Shown: positions 1 to 6,321 of the stretch, one piece after another
Numbering within the stretch: position 1 is the stretch's first letter
Layout: every line of letters starts with the position of its first letter
Source of the DNA: Bacillota bacterium
GTDB lineage: Bacteria; Bacillota; Clostridia; Oscillospirales; Ruminococcaceae
NCBI GenBank assembly: GCA_023457175.1
Contig: JAEWMM010000263.1
Span: 1 to 12,479 of the forward strand
DNA: 12,479 nt
Direction of reading: 5' to 3'
Translations under genes and position numbers: made by a program
The notes under the pieces: generated by a model
The model's input: only the letters and a program-made list of their open reading frames with translations
What the model was told of the DNA's origin: nothing
Database searches by the model: none

Positions 1-525
1 GTCCCGACCGATTTTGCCCTCGATACACTGAAATATGTTATTACTCCGGAGGAGGTTGAGATTGCCGGTCCGGCCGATCTCATCGCGTCTTATAACGCGC
101 TGCATCTGGGCTATCTCGATATGCGCAGCATCGCGCCCGACATGCATATGTTCTATGACTTGTCACTGCCGCCGAGCTTTATTTCGGTGGAGGGCATCGA
201 CGAGCTGAGTATACAGTTTATGCCCGAGGGTTTTGGTGAGAAGGAGCTGAACATCGACAGCAGCGGCATCTACATTGTCAATCTTTCCGACGAGTACGAC
301 GTGACGATTCAGAGCAAGAGCATTCCGAACGTAACGGTTTATGGCCCGGAAGCAGAGCTTGAGACGTTGACCTCGAAGGATCTGGTTGCCCAGATCGATA
401 TGGCTGAGGCCGATTTGCGCACAGGACAGATTACGGTGCCGGTCGATATTCTAATTCCCGGCAAGCGTACCTGCTGGGCTTATGGCGACCGCTATACTGC
501 GCGGGTTACTGTTAAGAGCAAGTAG
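1..525 (+). CDS. cdaR: YbbR-domain protein, CdaR-like, 3' end only (5' end outside window)
   Basis: The reading frame is open from base 1 to the TAG at 523-525, giving the last 174 residues; the start, and any N-terminal membrane anchor, lie upstream of the window. Two YbbR-type repeats are visible. Each opens with a beta strand of the form 'I-P-x-x-V-x-V-x-G-P' (residues about 11-21 and 108-117, the second containing 'VTVYGPEAELETL') and then has a short helix, an 'I-D' strand and a final run of alternating hydrophobic strand residues ending in 'TARVTVKSK'. Proteins of this family are membrane-anchored extracellular regulators of the c-di-AMP synthase CdaA, usually encoded just downstream of cdaA. 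That neighbour would be outside this window, so the CdaR role is inferred from family and genome-order knowledge. A strong terminator follows, so this is the end of its transcript. A generic YbbR protein of other function is the main alternative. Confidence 0.78.
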   Translation, partial: VPTDFALDTLKYVITPEEVEIAGPADLIASYNALHLGYLDMRSIAPDMHMFYDLSLPPSFISVEGIDELSIQFMPEGFGEKELNIDSSGIYIVNLSDEYDVTIQSKSIPNVTVYGPEAELETLTSKDLVAQIDMAEADLRTGQITVPVDILIPGKRTCWAYGDRYTARVTVKSK

Positions 526-536
526 AAAAAACGAAA

Positions 537-577
537 CAGGGGCGCTGCGCGGCAATCAAGCAGCGTCCCTGCTTTTT
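537..577 (+). terminator. Intrinsic terminator after the YbbR/CdaR gene
   Basis: Arms CAGGGGCGCTGC (537-548) and GCAGCGTCCCTG (560-571) form a 12-base-pair stem with one G-U pair and an 11-base loop, followed by C and five T (573-577). An A-rich run (526-531) just upstream gives partial symmetry. It starts 12 bases after the stop codon, the usual place for a factor-independent terminator. Confidence 0.9.
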
Positions 578-1023
578 GCCCGTGCGGATACGAGAAGACG
601 GATCATTTCTGGGCGTTATAGTCAAACAACCTGAAAGCAACAGCAGGATTGGCGCGGATATTTTGGTTCTGGAAAGGGCGGAAGACGCAGGTGGAGCGTT
701 TACCTGAGGATAATAACGTGGCCGGACGCAAAATGGACCGCCAAGATAATCCTGTTTTAAGTTGCGGACTATCTGTCAGGACGTTCTTAAAAGCCAAAAG
801 CGAAGATTAATTCGCTAATAAAGCATAGGCACATAGAAAAGCGCACAGGAATATCGGATGTATCCGGGCATTTTTTAATGTAACAATTCGTTTAGCCGAC
901 AAGATTGTCCGAGGGTTGAGGCTAAAAATACCCCGGAGAGCTTTTGCAGCCCGCAGACGCTTTGCCCTCTCGCTTTTTAGCGGGATCGCTTTTGCTCGAT
1001 TTATTGTACACAATATTTATAAT
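578..1023. other. About 450-base intergenic stretch with no recognised gene
   Basis: No frame on either strand gives a protein I recognise. There are short open frames only: two on the minus strand (603-797 and 807-1013, both under 70 codons, with no good ribosome site) and two overlapping plus-strand frames without a start codon (roughly 576-705 and 622-810). Small inverted repeats are present: TTTTAAG 755-761 with CTTAAAA 786-792, and AGCGAA 799-804 with TTCGCT 811-816. The stretch may hold the promoter of the downstream flavoprotein gene, but I found no hexamer pair with good spacing. It could also be the remnant of a decayed gene; nothing proves that. Confidence 0.5.
1002..1015. promoter_or_regulatory. 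Possible operator palindrome before the flavoprotein gene
   Basis: TATTGT and ACAATA are perfect inverted 6-base arms separated by two bases. The site ends 8 bases before the ribosome binding site of the gene starting at 1037 and overlaps an AT-rich stretch that includes TATAAT (1018-1023). That TATAAT is too close to the start codon to act as the promoter while leaving a ribosome site on the message. A repressor site or chance AT-rich symmetry are both possible. Confidence 0.25.
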
Positions 1024-1036
1024 GAGGAGCCAATAT

Positions 1037-2644
1037 ATGCTTTTGCAACTGAGTCAGGTTAACACGTCGGTGGCACAGGGCGCCAGCGAAGCGCCTGCCG
1101 CCGCCGCTTCGCAGTTGGGGTTAAAAGCTTCACAGGTCATTTCGGCAAAAGTGGTGCGCACCTCGGTGGATGCGCGGCGGGGACGCCGGTTGCCGGTACA
1201 CTTTGTCAGCACTGTGGCGCTTGAGGTGACCGACGCGCTCGGCGAAAAGCTGCTTAAAGAGAACATCAAAGACCTCTCGCTGTTAAAGCCTCCGATGCCT
1301 ATTGAGATCAAAACGGGGGAAACACCCCTTTCTCACCGCCCGGTGATCGTCGGCTTTGGCCCGGCGGGCATGTTTTCGGCGCTGCTGCTGGCTCAAAACG
1401 GTTACCGCCCTATTGTGCTGGAGCGCGGTGCGGCGATGGAAGATCGCGTAGCCGCCGGTGAACGCTTTTGGCAGACCGGTGTGCTCGACGCCCAAACCAA
1501 CGTCCAATTTGGCGAGGGGGGCGCCGGAACCTTTTCGGACGGCAAGCTAACCACCCGCATCAACGATCCGCTTTGCGGGCATGTGCTTTCAGAACTGGTA
1601 CGCCACGGCGCGCCGCAGGATATTCTGATCAAAACAAAGCCCCATGTCGGTACCGACCTGTTGCGCAATGTGGTCAAAAACATCCGCGGCGAGATTCTGT
1701 CGCTGGGCGGCGAGATTCATTTCCTCAGCCGTGTCGAGGCGTTTCAGGTCAAGGACGGCGCGGTTTGCGGCGTGGTTTATAATGGCGGCGCACTGGCGGC
1801 CGAGGCGGTTATTGCGGCGATGGGGCACAGCGCCCGCGACACCTTTTCGGCGCTGGCGCACTGCGGCGCGGTGCTTTTACCCAAGGCGTTTTCGGTCGGC
1901 GTGCGTATCGAGCATCTGCAAGCTGAGATTGACAGGGCAATCTACGGCGATTTTGCCGGACACCCCAACCTGCCTGCCGGAGAATATCAGCTCTCGCACC
2001 GGGAGGGACAGCGCGCAGCCTACACCTTTTGCATGTGTCCGGGCGGCATGGTGGTCGCCGCCGCCTCCGGCGAGGGTCAGACGGTGACCAACGGCATGAG
2101 CTACCGCGCGAGGGATTTAAAAAACGCCAACAGCGCGCTGGTGGTGTCGGTCGATACCGACGACTACGGCAGCGGCTGGCAGGATGCGGTTGCCTTTCAA
2201 CAAAGGATGGAGCAGGCCGCCTTCAAAGCGGCAGGCAGCGATTATAAAGCGCCCTGCATGCGGGTGGCCGATTTCTTGAAAAAGCCGTTGTCAAATGGCG
2301 CTGCGCGGGTAGAACCGAGCTATCCGATCGGTGTAAAGGAAACGGACATTACAGCAATATTGCCGCCGCAGATCGCGGCGTTTATGCGGCATTCATTGCC
2401 AATTTTGGGGAAGAAGCTTCCGGGCTTTGACGCACCAGATGCGCTGCTTACCGGCATCGAGACGCGAACCTCTTCCCCGGTGCGGATATTGCGCGGTGGT
2501 GACTGCGTGGCCCAAAGCCTTAACGGTCTCTATCCCTGCGGCGAAGGGGCAGGCTATGCCGGCGGCATCATGAGCGCCGCCGTGGACGGACTGCGCTGCG
2601 CCCTGGCGTTGATGAACCGTTATACGAGGCCGGTAAATGAGTAG
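1037..2644 (+). CDS. FAD-dependent dehydrogenase/oxidoreductase, COG2509-like, uncharacterised
   Basis: I chose ATG 1037 because GAGGAG (1024-1029) sits 7 bases upstream; the frame is open further up (TTG 944, ATG 1022), but those starts lack a ribosome site. The product is 535 residues. Residues 1-100 form a basic ferredoxin-like N-terminal domain with the 'SVDARRGRRLPVHFV' stretch typical of the family. An FAD-binding Rossmann fold follows: G106-x-G108-x-x-G111 with the ribose-binding acid E129 ('VLERG'). Next come a 'QFGEGGAGTFSDGKL' segment near residue 155 and a C-terminal FAD-contact motif at 497-507 (GLYPCGEGAGY). The family is described as NAD(P)/FAD-dependent and its substrate is not known, so no reaction is assigned. 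No signal peptide or membrane segment is seen, so it should be cytoplasmic. It is flanked by untranslated regions and is probably transcribed alone. In other Clostridia it often sits near cdaA/cdaR and glmM, which fits the neighbour at 1-525. Confidence 0.9.
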   Translation: MLLQLSQVNTSVAQGASEAPAAAASQLGLKASQVISAKVVRTSVDARRGRRLPVHFVSTVALEVTDALGEKLLKENIKDLSLLKPPMPIEIKTGETPLSHRPVIVGFGPAGMFSALLLAQNGYRPIVLERGAAMEDRVAAGERFWQTGVLDAQTNVQFGEGGAGTFSDGKLTTRINDPLCGHVLSELVRHGAPQDILIKTKPHVGTDLLRNVVKNIRGEILSLGGEIHFLSRVEAFQVKDGAVCGVVYNGGALAAEAVIAAMGHSARDTFSALAHCGAVLLPKAFSVGVRIEHLQAEIDRAIYGDFAGHPNLPAGEYQLSHREGQRAAYTFCMCPGGMVVAAASGEGQTVTNGMSYRARDLKNANSALVVSVDTDDYGSGWQDAVAFQQRMEQAAFKAAGSDYKAPCMRVADFLKKPLSNGAARVEPSYPIGVKETDITAILPPQIAAFMRHSLPILGKKLPGFDAPDALLTGIETRTSSPVRILRGGDCVAQSLNGLYPCGEGAGYAGGIMSAAVDGLRCALALMNRYTRPVNE

Positions 2645-2656
2645 AATAGCCTTCTC

Positions 2657-2717
2657 GCGGTTATTTACCGGGGGCTGGTGCGCAACGGCTCGCCGCTTAA
2701 CGCGGCAACCGCCTTTT
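2657..2717 (+). terminator. Possible weak terminator after the flavoprotein gene
   Basis: GCGGTT (2657-2662) can pair with AACCGC (2707-2712), enclosing a hairpin GCCGC-TTAAC-GCGGC (2692-2706). A competing short hairpin GCGG-CAA-CCGC (2702-2712) is also possible. All end just before C and four T (2714-2717). The T run is short and the outer stem has a large interior, so termination here is only plausible. The 3' part overlaps the first copy of the repeat element that starts at 2704. Confidence 0.35.
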
Positions 2718-2779
2718 GATGCGCAATTATACCATTCGCTTGCGCTCATGGTATAATAGCCGCAAGACGGCTATTATAC
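2704..2779. repeat. Palindromic element, copy 1 (two overlapping, mutually exclusive hairpins upstream of ddh)
   Basis: Hairpin A pairs ATTATACCAT (2726-2735) with ATGGTATAAT (2748-2757), 10 perfect base pairs around a 12-base loop. Hairpin B pairs GTATAATAGCCG (2751-2762) with CGGCTATTATAC (2768-2779), 12 perfect base pairs around a 5-base loop. Bases 2751-2757 are used by both, so only one can form at a time. The stretch 2704-2757 resembles 4012-4064 (14 of 15 bases identical over 2721-2735 versus 4028-4042), and 2748-2779 resembles 3978-4010. No T run follows hairpin B, so a simple terminator is unlikely. The middle arm also reads TGGTATAAT, an extended -10-like sequence, and its complement reads the same on the other strand; no fitting -35 box is seen. 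Function unknown. Confidence 0.75.
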
Positions 2780-2843
2780 GACTATTTTAAATGGCCTGCC
2801 TATCGGAGAGGGCCTATTAAACAGGTTCACATAGCAAGAACAT

Positions 2844-2876
2844 GTCCGCAAGCGGTGTATGTACGTCTTGGCGGAC
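2844..2876 (+). promoter_or_regulatory. Hairpin in the ddh leader, just before the ribosome site
   Basis: GTCCGCAAG (2844-2852) pairs with CTTGGCGGAC (2867-2876), nine base pairs with one bulged base (G2870), around a 14-base loop. It ends 7 bases before the AAAGGAG ribosome site of ddh. Its position suggests an effect on translation or message stability. It is far too short for a lysine riboswitch, and I do not recognise it as a known class. Confidence 0.45.
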
Positions 2877-2900
2877 GCATTGCAAAGGAGAAAGATTATT

Positions 2901-3881
2901 ATGTCAATTCGTATCGGAATCTTTGGGTATGGCAACTTGGGACGAGGCGTAGAAGCCGCTATTAAACAGAGCGAAGACTTGCAATTGGCTGCGGTATTTA
3001 CCCGCCGTGACCCCGCTTCGCTCAACATTGCAACAGACAGCGCAAAGGTGCTGCGCGCGGATGCGCTTGAAACCATGCAGAACGAACTTGACGTGCTTGT
3101 GCTCTGCGGCGGCAGTGCAACTGATCTACCCACCCAGACCCCTAAGTACGCAGCCATGTATAACGTCATCGACAGTTTTGATAACCACAGCCAGATTCCG
3201 GCACATTTTGAAAATGTGGATAAGGCTGCGCGGCAGGGCGGCAAGGTTGCCATCATTTCGTGCGGTTGGGATCCGGGCATGTTTTCGATCAACCGCCTGT
3301 ATGCTGAGGCGATTTTACCGATGGGTACGGCCTATACCTTCTGGGGCAAGGGCGTAAGTCAGGGCCATTCGGATGCGGTGCGCCGGATTGCGGGCGTCGC
3401 AGAGGCGCGGCAGTATACCGTGCCGGTTGAAGCCGCGCTCGAGGCTGTGCGCAGCGGTGGAACACCTGAACTCACCACCCGCGAAAAGCATACGCGCGAG
3501 GTGTTTGTTGTGGCGCAGGACGAGGCAGATCGGGCGCGTATCGAGGCTGAAATCAAGATAATGCCTGCGTATTTTGCCGATTATGACACCACCGTGACCT
3601 TTATTGATGCCGAAACTATGCAGCGCGATCATAGCGGCCTGCCGCACGGCGGTATGGTCATCCGCAGTGGGGATACCAGCGCGGGAAACAAGCATCTTAT
3701 TGAGTACCGTCTACAGCTTGATTCCAACCCGGAATTTACCGGCGCGGTGCTTTCCGCCTTTGCCCGTGCCGCATACCGCATGGCAGGGGAGGGCGCACAG
3801 GGCGCTAAGACTGTGTTTGATGTGCCGCCCGGTTATCTGTCCTCCAAATCCGGCGCGGAGCTGCGCAAATCTATGCTGTAA
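2901..3881 (+). CDS. ddh: meso-diaminopimelate D-dehydrogenase
   Basis: Ddh makes meso-diaminopimelate in one step from L-tetrahydrodipicolinate, ammonia and NADPH, a short cut to lysine and peptidoglycan precursors in the cytoplasm. ATG 2901 is preceded by AAAGGAG (2884-2890) with a 10-base gap; the frame is open to 2859, but that part lies in the leader hairpin. The product is 326 residues, close to the roughly 320 of the Corynebacterium enzyme. Visible motifs are the N-terminal NADP-binding Rossmann G9-x-G11-x-x-G14 ('GYGNLGRG'), 'GGSATDLP', 'DSFDNH', 'GWDPGMFSINR', 'FWGKGVSQGHSDAVRRI', 'LPHGGMVI' and 'NPEFTGAVLSAFARAAYRM'. These match the dehydrogenase family from end to end as I recall it. 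No other lysine-pathway gene is adjacent, so it appears to be a single-gene unit. ddh is patchily distributed among bacteria and known to move laterally; here base composition looks like its neighbours by eye. It is flanked on both sides by the related palindromic elements. Confidence 0.96.
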   Translation: MSIRIGIFGYGNLGRGVEAAIKQSEDLQLAAVFTRRDPASLNIATDSAKVLRADALETMQNELDVLVLCGGSATDLPTQTPKYAAMYNVIDSFDNHSQIPAHFENVDKAARQGGKVAIISCGWDPGMFSINRLYAEAILPMGTAYTFWGKGVSQGHSDAVRRIAGVAEARQYTVPVEAALEAVRSGGTPELTTREKHTREVFVVAQDEADRARIEAEIKIMPAYFADYDTTVTFIDAETMQRDHSGLPHGGMVIRSGDTSAGNKHLIEYRLQLDSNPEFTGAVLSAFARAAYRMAGEGAQGAKTVFDVPPGYLSSKSGAELRKSML

Positions 3882-3888
3882 ATGATTG

Positions 3889-3908
3889 AATAATCGTAAG
3901 CGATTGTT
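3889..3908 (+). terminator. Small AT-rich hairpin just after ddh
   Basis: AATAATCG (3889-3896) pairs with CGATTGTT (3901-3908), eight base pairs with one U-G pair, around TAAG. It starts 8 bases after the ddh stop. It is followed by a mixed AT stretch rather than a clean T run, so it may protect the 3' end rather than terminate strongly. Confidence 0.35.
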
Positions 3909-3925
3909 ATACACTTATTTACAAA

Positions 3926-4064
3926 ATGATGCCATAGTGATGCGAGAGCGGCGTTGTCTTCAATGCCCTTTATCACTATGGTATCATAGCTGTAAGGGGA
4001 CTATGATATCAGGCTGCTGCCCTTGGCGCGCAATTATGCCATGCATGTACGCGTGTGGCATAAT
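3926..4064. repeat. Palindromic element, copy 2 (three hairpins, two mutually exclusive, downstream of ddh)
   Basis: Hairpin 1 pairs ATGATGCCATAGTGAT (3926-3941) with ATCACTATGGTATCAT (3972-3987), 16 base pairs with one G-U, around a 30-base loop. Hairpin 2 pairs TGGTATCATAG (3979-3989) with CTATGATATCA (4001-4011), 11 base pairs with one G-U, and shares 3979-3987 with hairpin 1. Hairpin 3 pairs ATTATGCCA (4033-4041) with TGGCATAAT (4056-4064), extendable inward by three pairs including two G-U. The segment 4012-4064 is a diverged copy of 2704-2757, and 3978-4010 of 2748-2779. Hairpin 3 ends one base before the -35 box of the promoter at 4066. The only long open frame across it (3886-4152, plus strand) looks like chance. 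Confidence 0.75.
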
Positions 4065-4065
4065 A

Positions 4066-4094
4066 TTGAATTACAGGAAAGCTTATGATATAAT
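4066..4094 (+). promoter_or_regulatory. Sigma-A-type promoter for the recJ operon
   Basis: TTGAAT (4066-4071) and TATAAT (4089-4094) are separated by exactly 17 bases, a near-consensus match. Transcription would start near 4101, leaving a leader of about 180 bases before recJ. The palindrome 4033-4064 abuts the -35 box, where a regulator could act. No better-placed promoter was seen closer to recJ. Confidence 0.65.
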
Positions 4095-4100
4095 AATTTT

Positions 4101-4264
4101 TATTGCGAATTCCTCTGTGATACTGCAAAGCGCCTCATCGCTGACGCGATAACTGGCGGCTTATGCCGGTTTACCTAAAAATGTTATAACGGCCCGCCCC
4201 TTATGGGGCTTACCGCCCGCTGTTTGCGTGTGACGGTATAAAACGCATCTATGACCATCATGAA
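4101..4264 (+). promoter_or_regulatory. Structured recJ leader with three small hairpins
   Basis: Three hairpins follow one another: ATCGC-TGAC-GCGAT (4137-4150), AACTGGC-GGCTTAT-GCCGGTT (4151-4171, one U-G pair) and GCCCC-TTAT-GGGGC (4196-4209). None is followed by a T run, so attenuation is not shown. I do not recognise a known riboswitch or T-box in the leader. The third hairpin lies about 55 bases before the recJ ribosome site. Confidence 0.35.
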
Positions 4265-4278
4265 AAGGGGGCGTTTGA

Positions 4279-6321
4279 ATGAAAGCACAGATTTGGGATG
4301 TTCCTGCGGCGCACGGCGACGCGGCCGAGCAATTACACCGTGTACTCGGCATGCCTGAGCTGGCTTCGCTGGTGCTTGCCTCCCGCGGCCATGACGCCGA
4401 CGGGGCGCGGCAGCTTTTGGACTGCGCGCCTGAGGATGTGCTTTATGACCCCATGCTGCTTTGCGATATGGCCCCCGCCCTTGAAACGATACAGGACGCC
4501 ATTGAAAATGAGGCGTTCATCTGCATTTTCGGCGATTATGACTGCGACGGCGTCGCTTCGACCGCGATGCTTAAAAGCTATTTTGAATCGATTGGGGCAC
4601 GGAGCTGTTACTATATTCCCCACCGGGAAAAAGAGGGCTATGGCCTGAGCATCCCCGCCATCGACGACCTGCATCGGATGGGCGTCTCGCTGATCATCAC
4701 GGTGGATAACGGCATTTCGGCGCTTGAGGAAATTGACTATGCCAATTCACTGGGCATGCACGTGGTGATCACCGACCACCATCAGCCCAGAGACACGCTG
4801 CCCGCGGCGGCTGCGGTTGTCAATCCCCACCGCAGCGACTGCCGTTACCCGTTTAAAGACCTTTCGGGCGTGGGCGTCGCGTTTAAGCTGCTCTGCGCGA
4901 TGGAGGGGGAACGCGGCGAAGCGCGTTTGGAGGAGTACGCCGACTTTCTGTGCATCGGCACGGTGGCCGATGTGGTGCCGCTCATCGGCGAGAACCGCTG
5001 TTTTGTCCGGCGGGGGCTGGAGCTATTGGCTGACTCGCACCGACCCGGCGTGCGCGCACTGCTTGAGGCGGCGGGCCTCACCGGCAAGACGCTGACCGGC
5101 GAATCGGTGGCGTTTGGGCTTTCACCCCGCATCAACGCAGCGGGCAGGCTCGATTCGGCCGATCTGGCCGTGATGCTGCTGCTGACCGAAAGCGAGGAAG
5201 AGGCCGCCGAGCTCGCGGGCCGGCTTGAAACGCTCAACCAGCAGCGCCGAACCGACGAGAAGAAGATTACCGACGACATTGCCGCACAGCTGTTGGCAGA
5301 GCCGTCTTTGATACATAACAGGATTCTGTTATTTTCCGGCGAGGACTGGAATGCGGGTATTGTGGGCATCGTCTGCTCCCGCATGGTTGAACGCTTTGGA
5401 AAGCCCTGCCTGCTTGTTTCCACGCAGGGGGAGAGTGCTAAGGGCTCGGGCCGCAGCGTCGAGGGCTTTTCGCTGATCGAGGCGGTGGCCGCCTGTGCGG
5501 ACTGTCTGACCCGTTACGGCGGACATCCGATGGCGGCGGGCTTTTCGCTTGATGCCGCCCGACTGTCGGAATTTAATGAAAGTTTACAGCGGTTTGCCGC
5601 TGCCCATTATTCTGTTATGCCGGCGCTGCGCCTTAAGGTGGACAGCGTTGTGCCGCCGCAGCTGCTGACGGTGGAGCAGGTCAGGGGCTTGGACTGCTTA
5701 GAGCCGTTTGGCAGCCGGAACCCCGTACCGGTCTTCATGGTGGCCGACGCGCGCTTAGAGCGTGTCTTGCCGCTCTCGGACGGCAAATATTGCAAGCTGT
5801 GTCTGGTTAAGGATAGCGTCCGGTTTAACGTTTTGTGTTTTACCGCCCGCCCAAACGGCTTTTGCGCCGTAGCAGGCGACGCGGTGGATGTCGCGTTCTC
5901 GGCTTCAATCAATGACTATCAGGGGCAGCAGAGCGTTTCGTTAAAGCTCAAGGGCATCCGGCTGTCCAACAGCGACATGAACCTTCTGGTGTTTGGTGAG
6001 CAGCGTTATGACAGCTACCTGCGCCGCGAGCACTTGAGCCCGGCGCTGATACCCACCCGTGAAGAGGTGGCGGTTGTATACCGCTATATCAAGCGCCAGG
6101 GATCGGTCAAATTTTCGCCGAACGCGCTCTATTGCCATATTGTCCGGCAGGAGCCGGTCGATTATTTACGCTACCGTATCGCACTAGAAGTGTTGCAGGA
6201 GCTGGGCCTGCTGCAAAAAACCGTCTCGCAGGAGGCTGCGATACTGACGGTTGATACCACGGCCGCCCGCGTACAGCTTGAGCATTCTTCGATTATAAGG
6301 AGCTTACAGCAACAATTATGA
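4279..6321 (+). CDS. recJ: Single-stranded-DNA-specific 5'-3' exonuclease RecJ
   Basis: RecJ degrades single-stranded DNA from the 5' end during recombination and mismatch or base-excision repair. ATG 4279 has AAGGGGG (4265-4271) 7 bases upstream. The product is 680 residues, within the family range. Metal-binding DHH-phosphoesterase motifs are intact: D86-Y-D88-C-D90-G (motif I), V142-D143-N-G (motif II) and D166-H167-H168 (motif III). The DHHA1 substrate-binding motif GGHPMAAG is at 414-421, with an OB-fold-like region after it (about 450-560). A C-terminal extension to residue 680, seen in many Firmicute RecJ proteins, carries no motif I can name. It is first in the operon, and its stop overlaps the relA start as ATGA (6318-6321). 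Confidence 0.96.
   Translation: MKAQIWDVPAAHGDAAEQLHRVLGMPELASLVLASRGHDADGARQLLDCAPEDVLYDPMLLCDMAPALETIQDAIENEAFICIFGDYDCDGVASTAMLKSYFESIGARSCYYIPHREKEGYGLSIPAIDDLHRMGVSLIITVDNGISALEEIDYANSLGMHVVITDHHQPRDTLPAAAAVVNPHRSDCRYPFKDLSGVGVAFKLLCAMEGERGEARLEEYADFLCIGTVADVVPLIGENRCFVRRGLELLADSHRPGVRALLEAAGLTGKTLTGESVAFGLSPRINAAGRLDSADLAVMLLLTESEEEAAELAGRLETLNQQRRTDEKKITDDIAAQLLAEPSLIHNRILLFSGEDWNAGIVGIVCSRMVERFGKPCLLVSTQGESAKGSGRSVEGFSLIEAVAACADCLTRYGGHPMAAGFSLDAARLSEFNESLQRFAAAHYSVMPALRLKVDSVVPPQLLTVEQVRGLDCLEPFGSRNPVPVFMVADARLERVLPLSDGKYCKLCLVKDSVRFNVLCFTARPNGFCAVAGDAVDVAFSASINDYQGQQSVSLKLKGIRLSNSDMNLLVFGEQRYDSYLRREHLSPALIPTREEVAVVYRYIKRQGSVKFSPNALYCHIVRQEPVDYLRYRIALEVLQELGLLQKTVSQEAAILTVDTTAARVQLEHSSIIRSLQQQL

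Noticed and set aside
603..1013. Two minus-strand open frames (603-797 and 807-1013)
   Set aside because: Short, without ribosome sites or recognisable motifs; one runs into the flavoprotein leader.
944..1036. Longer N-terminus for the flavoprotein (TTG 944 or ATG 1022)
   Set aside because: Neither has a ribosome site, while ATG 1037 has GAGGAG 7 bases upstream and gives the family-typical N-terminus.
2774..3292. 172-codon minus-strand open frame opposite ddh
   Set aside because: It lies antisense to strongly conserved Ddh coding sequence and its product looks like a low-complexity shadow.
2704..4064. CRISPR array or insertion sequence around ddh
   Set aside because: There are only two diverged copies, not regularly spaced, with no transposase and no spacer-repeat pattern.
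3886..4152. 88-codon plus-strand open frame after ddh
   Set aside because: It runs through the palindromic element and promoter region, has no ATG or ribosome site at its start, and gives an irregular cysteine- and isoleucine-rich product with no recognisable motif.
4101..4278. Riboswitch or T-box in the recJ leader
   Set aside because: Small hairpins exist, but no T-box sequence, conserved riboswitch core or terminator with a T run is visible.
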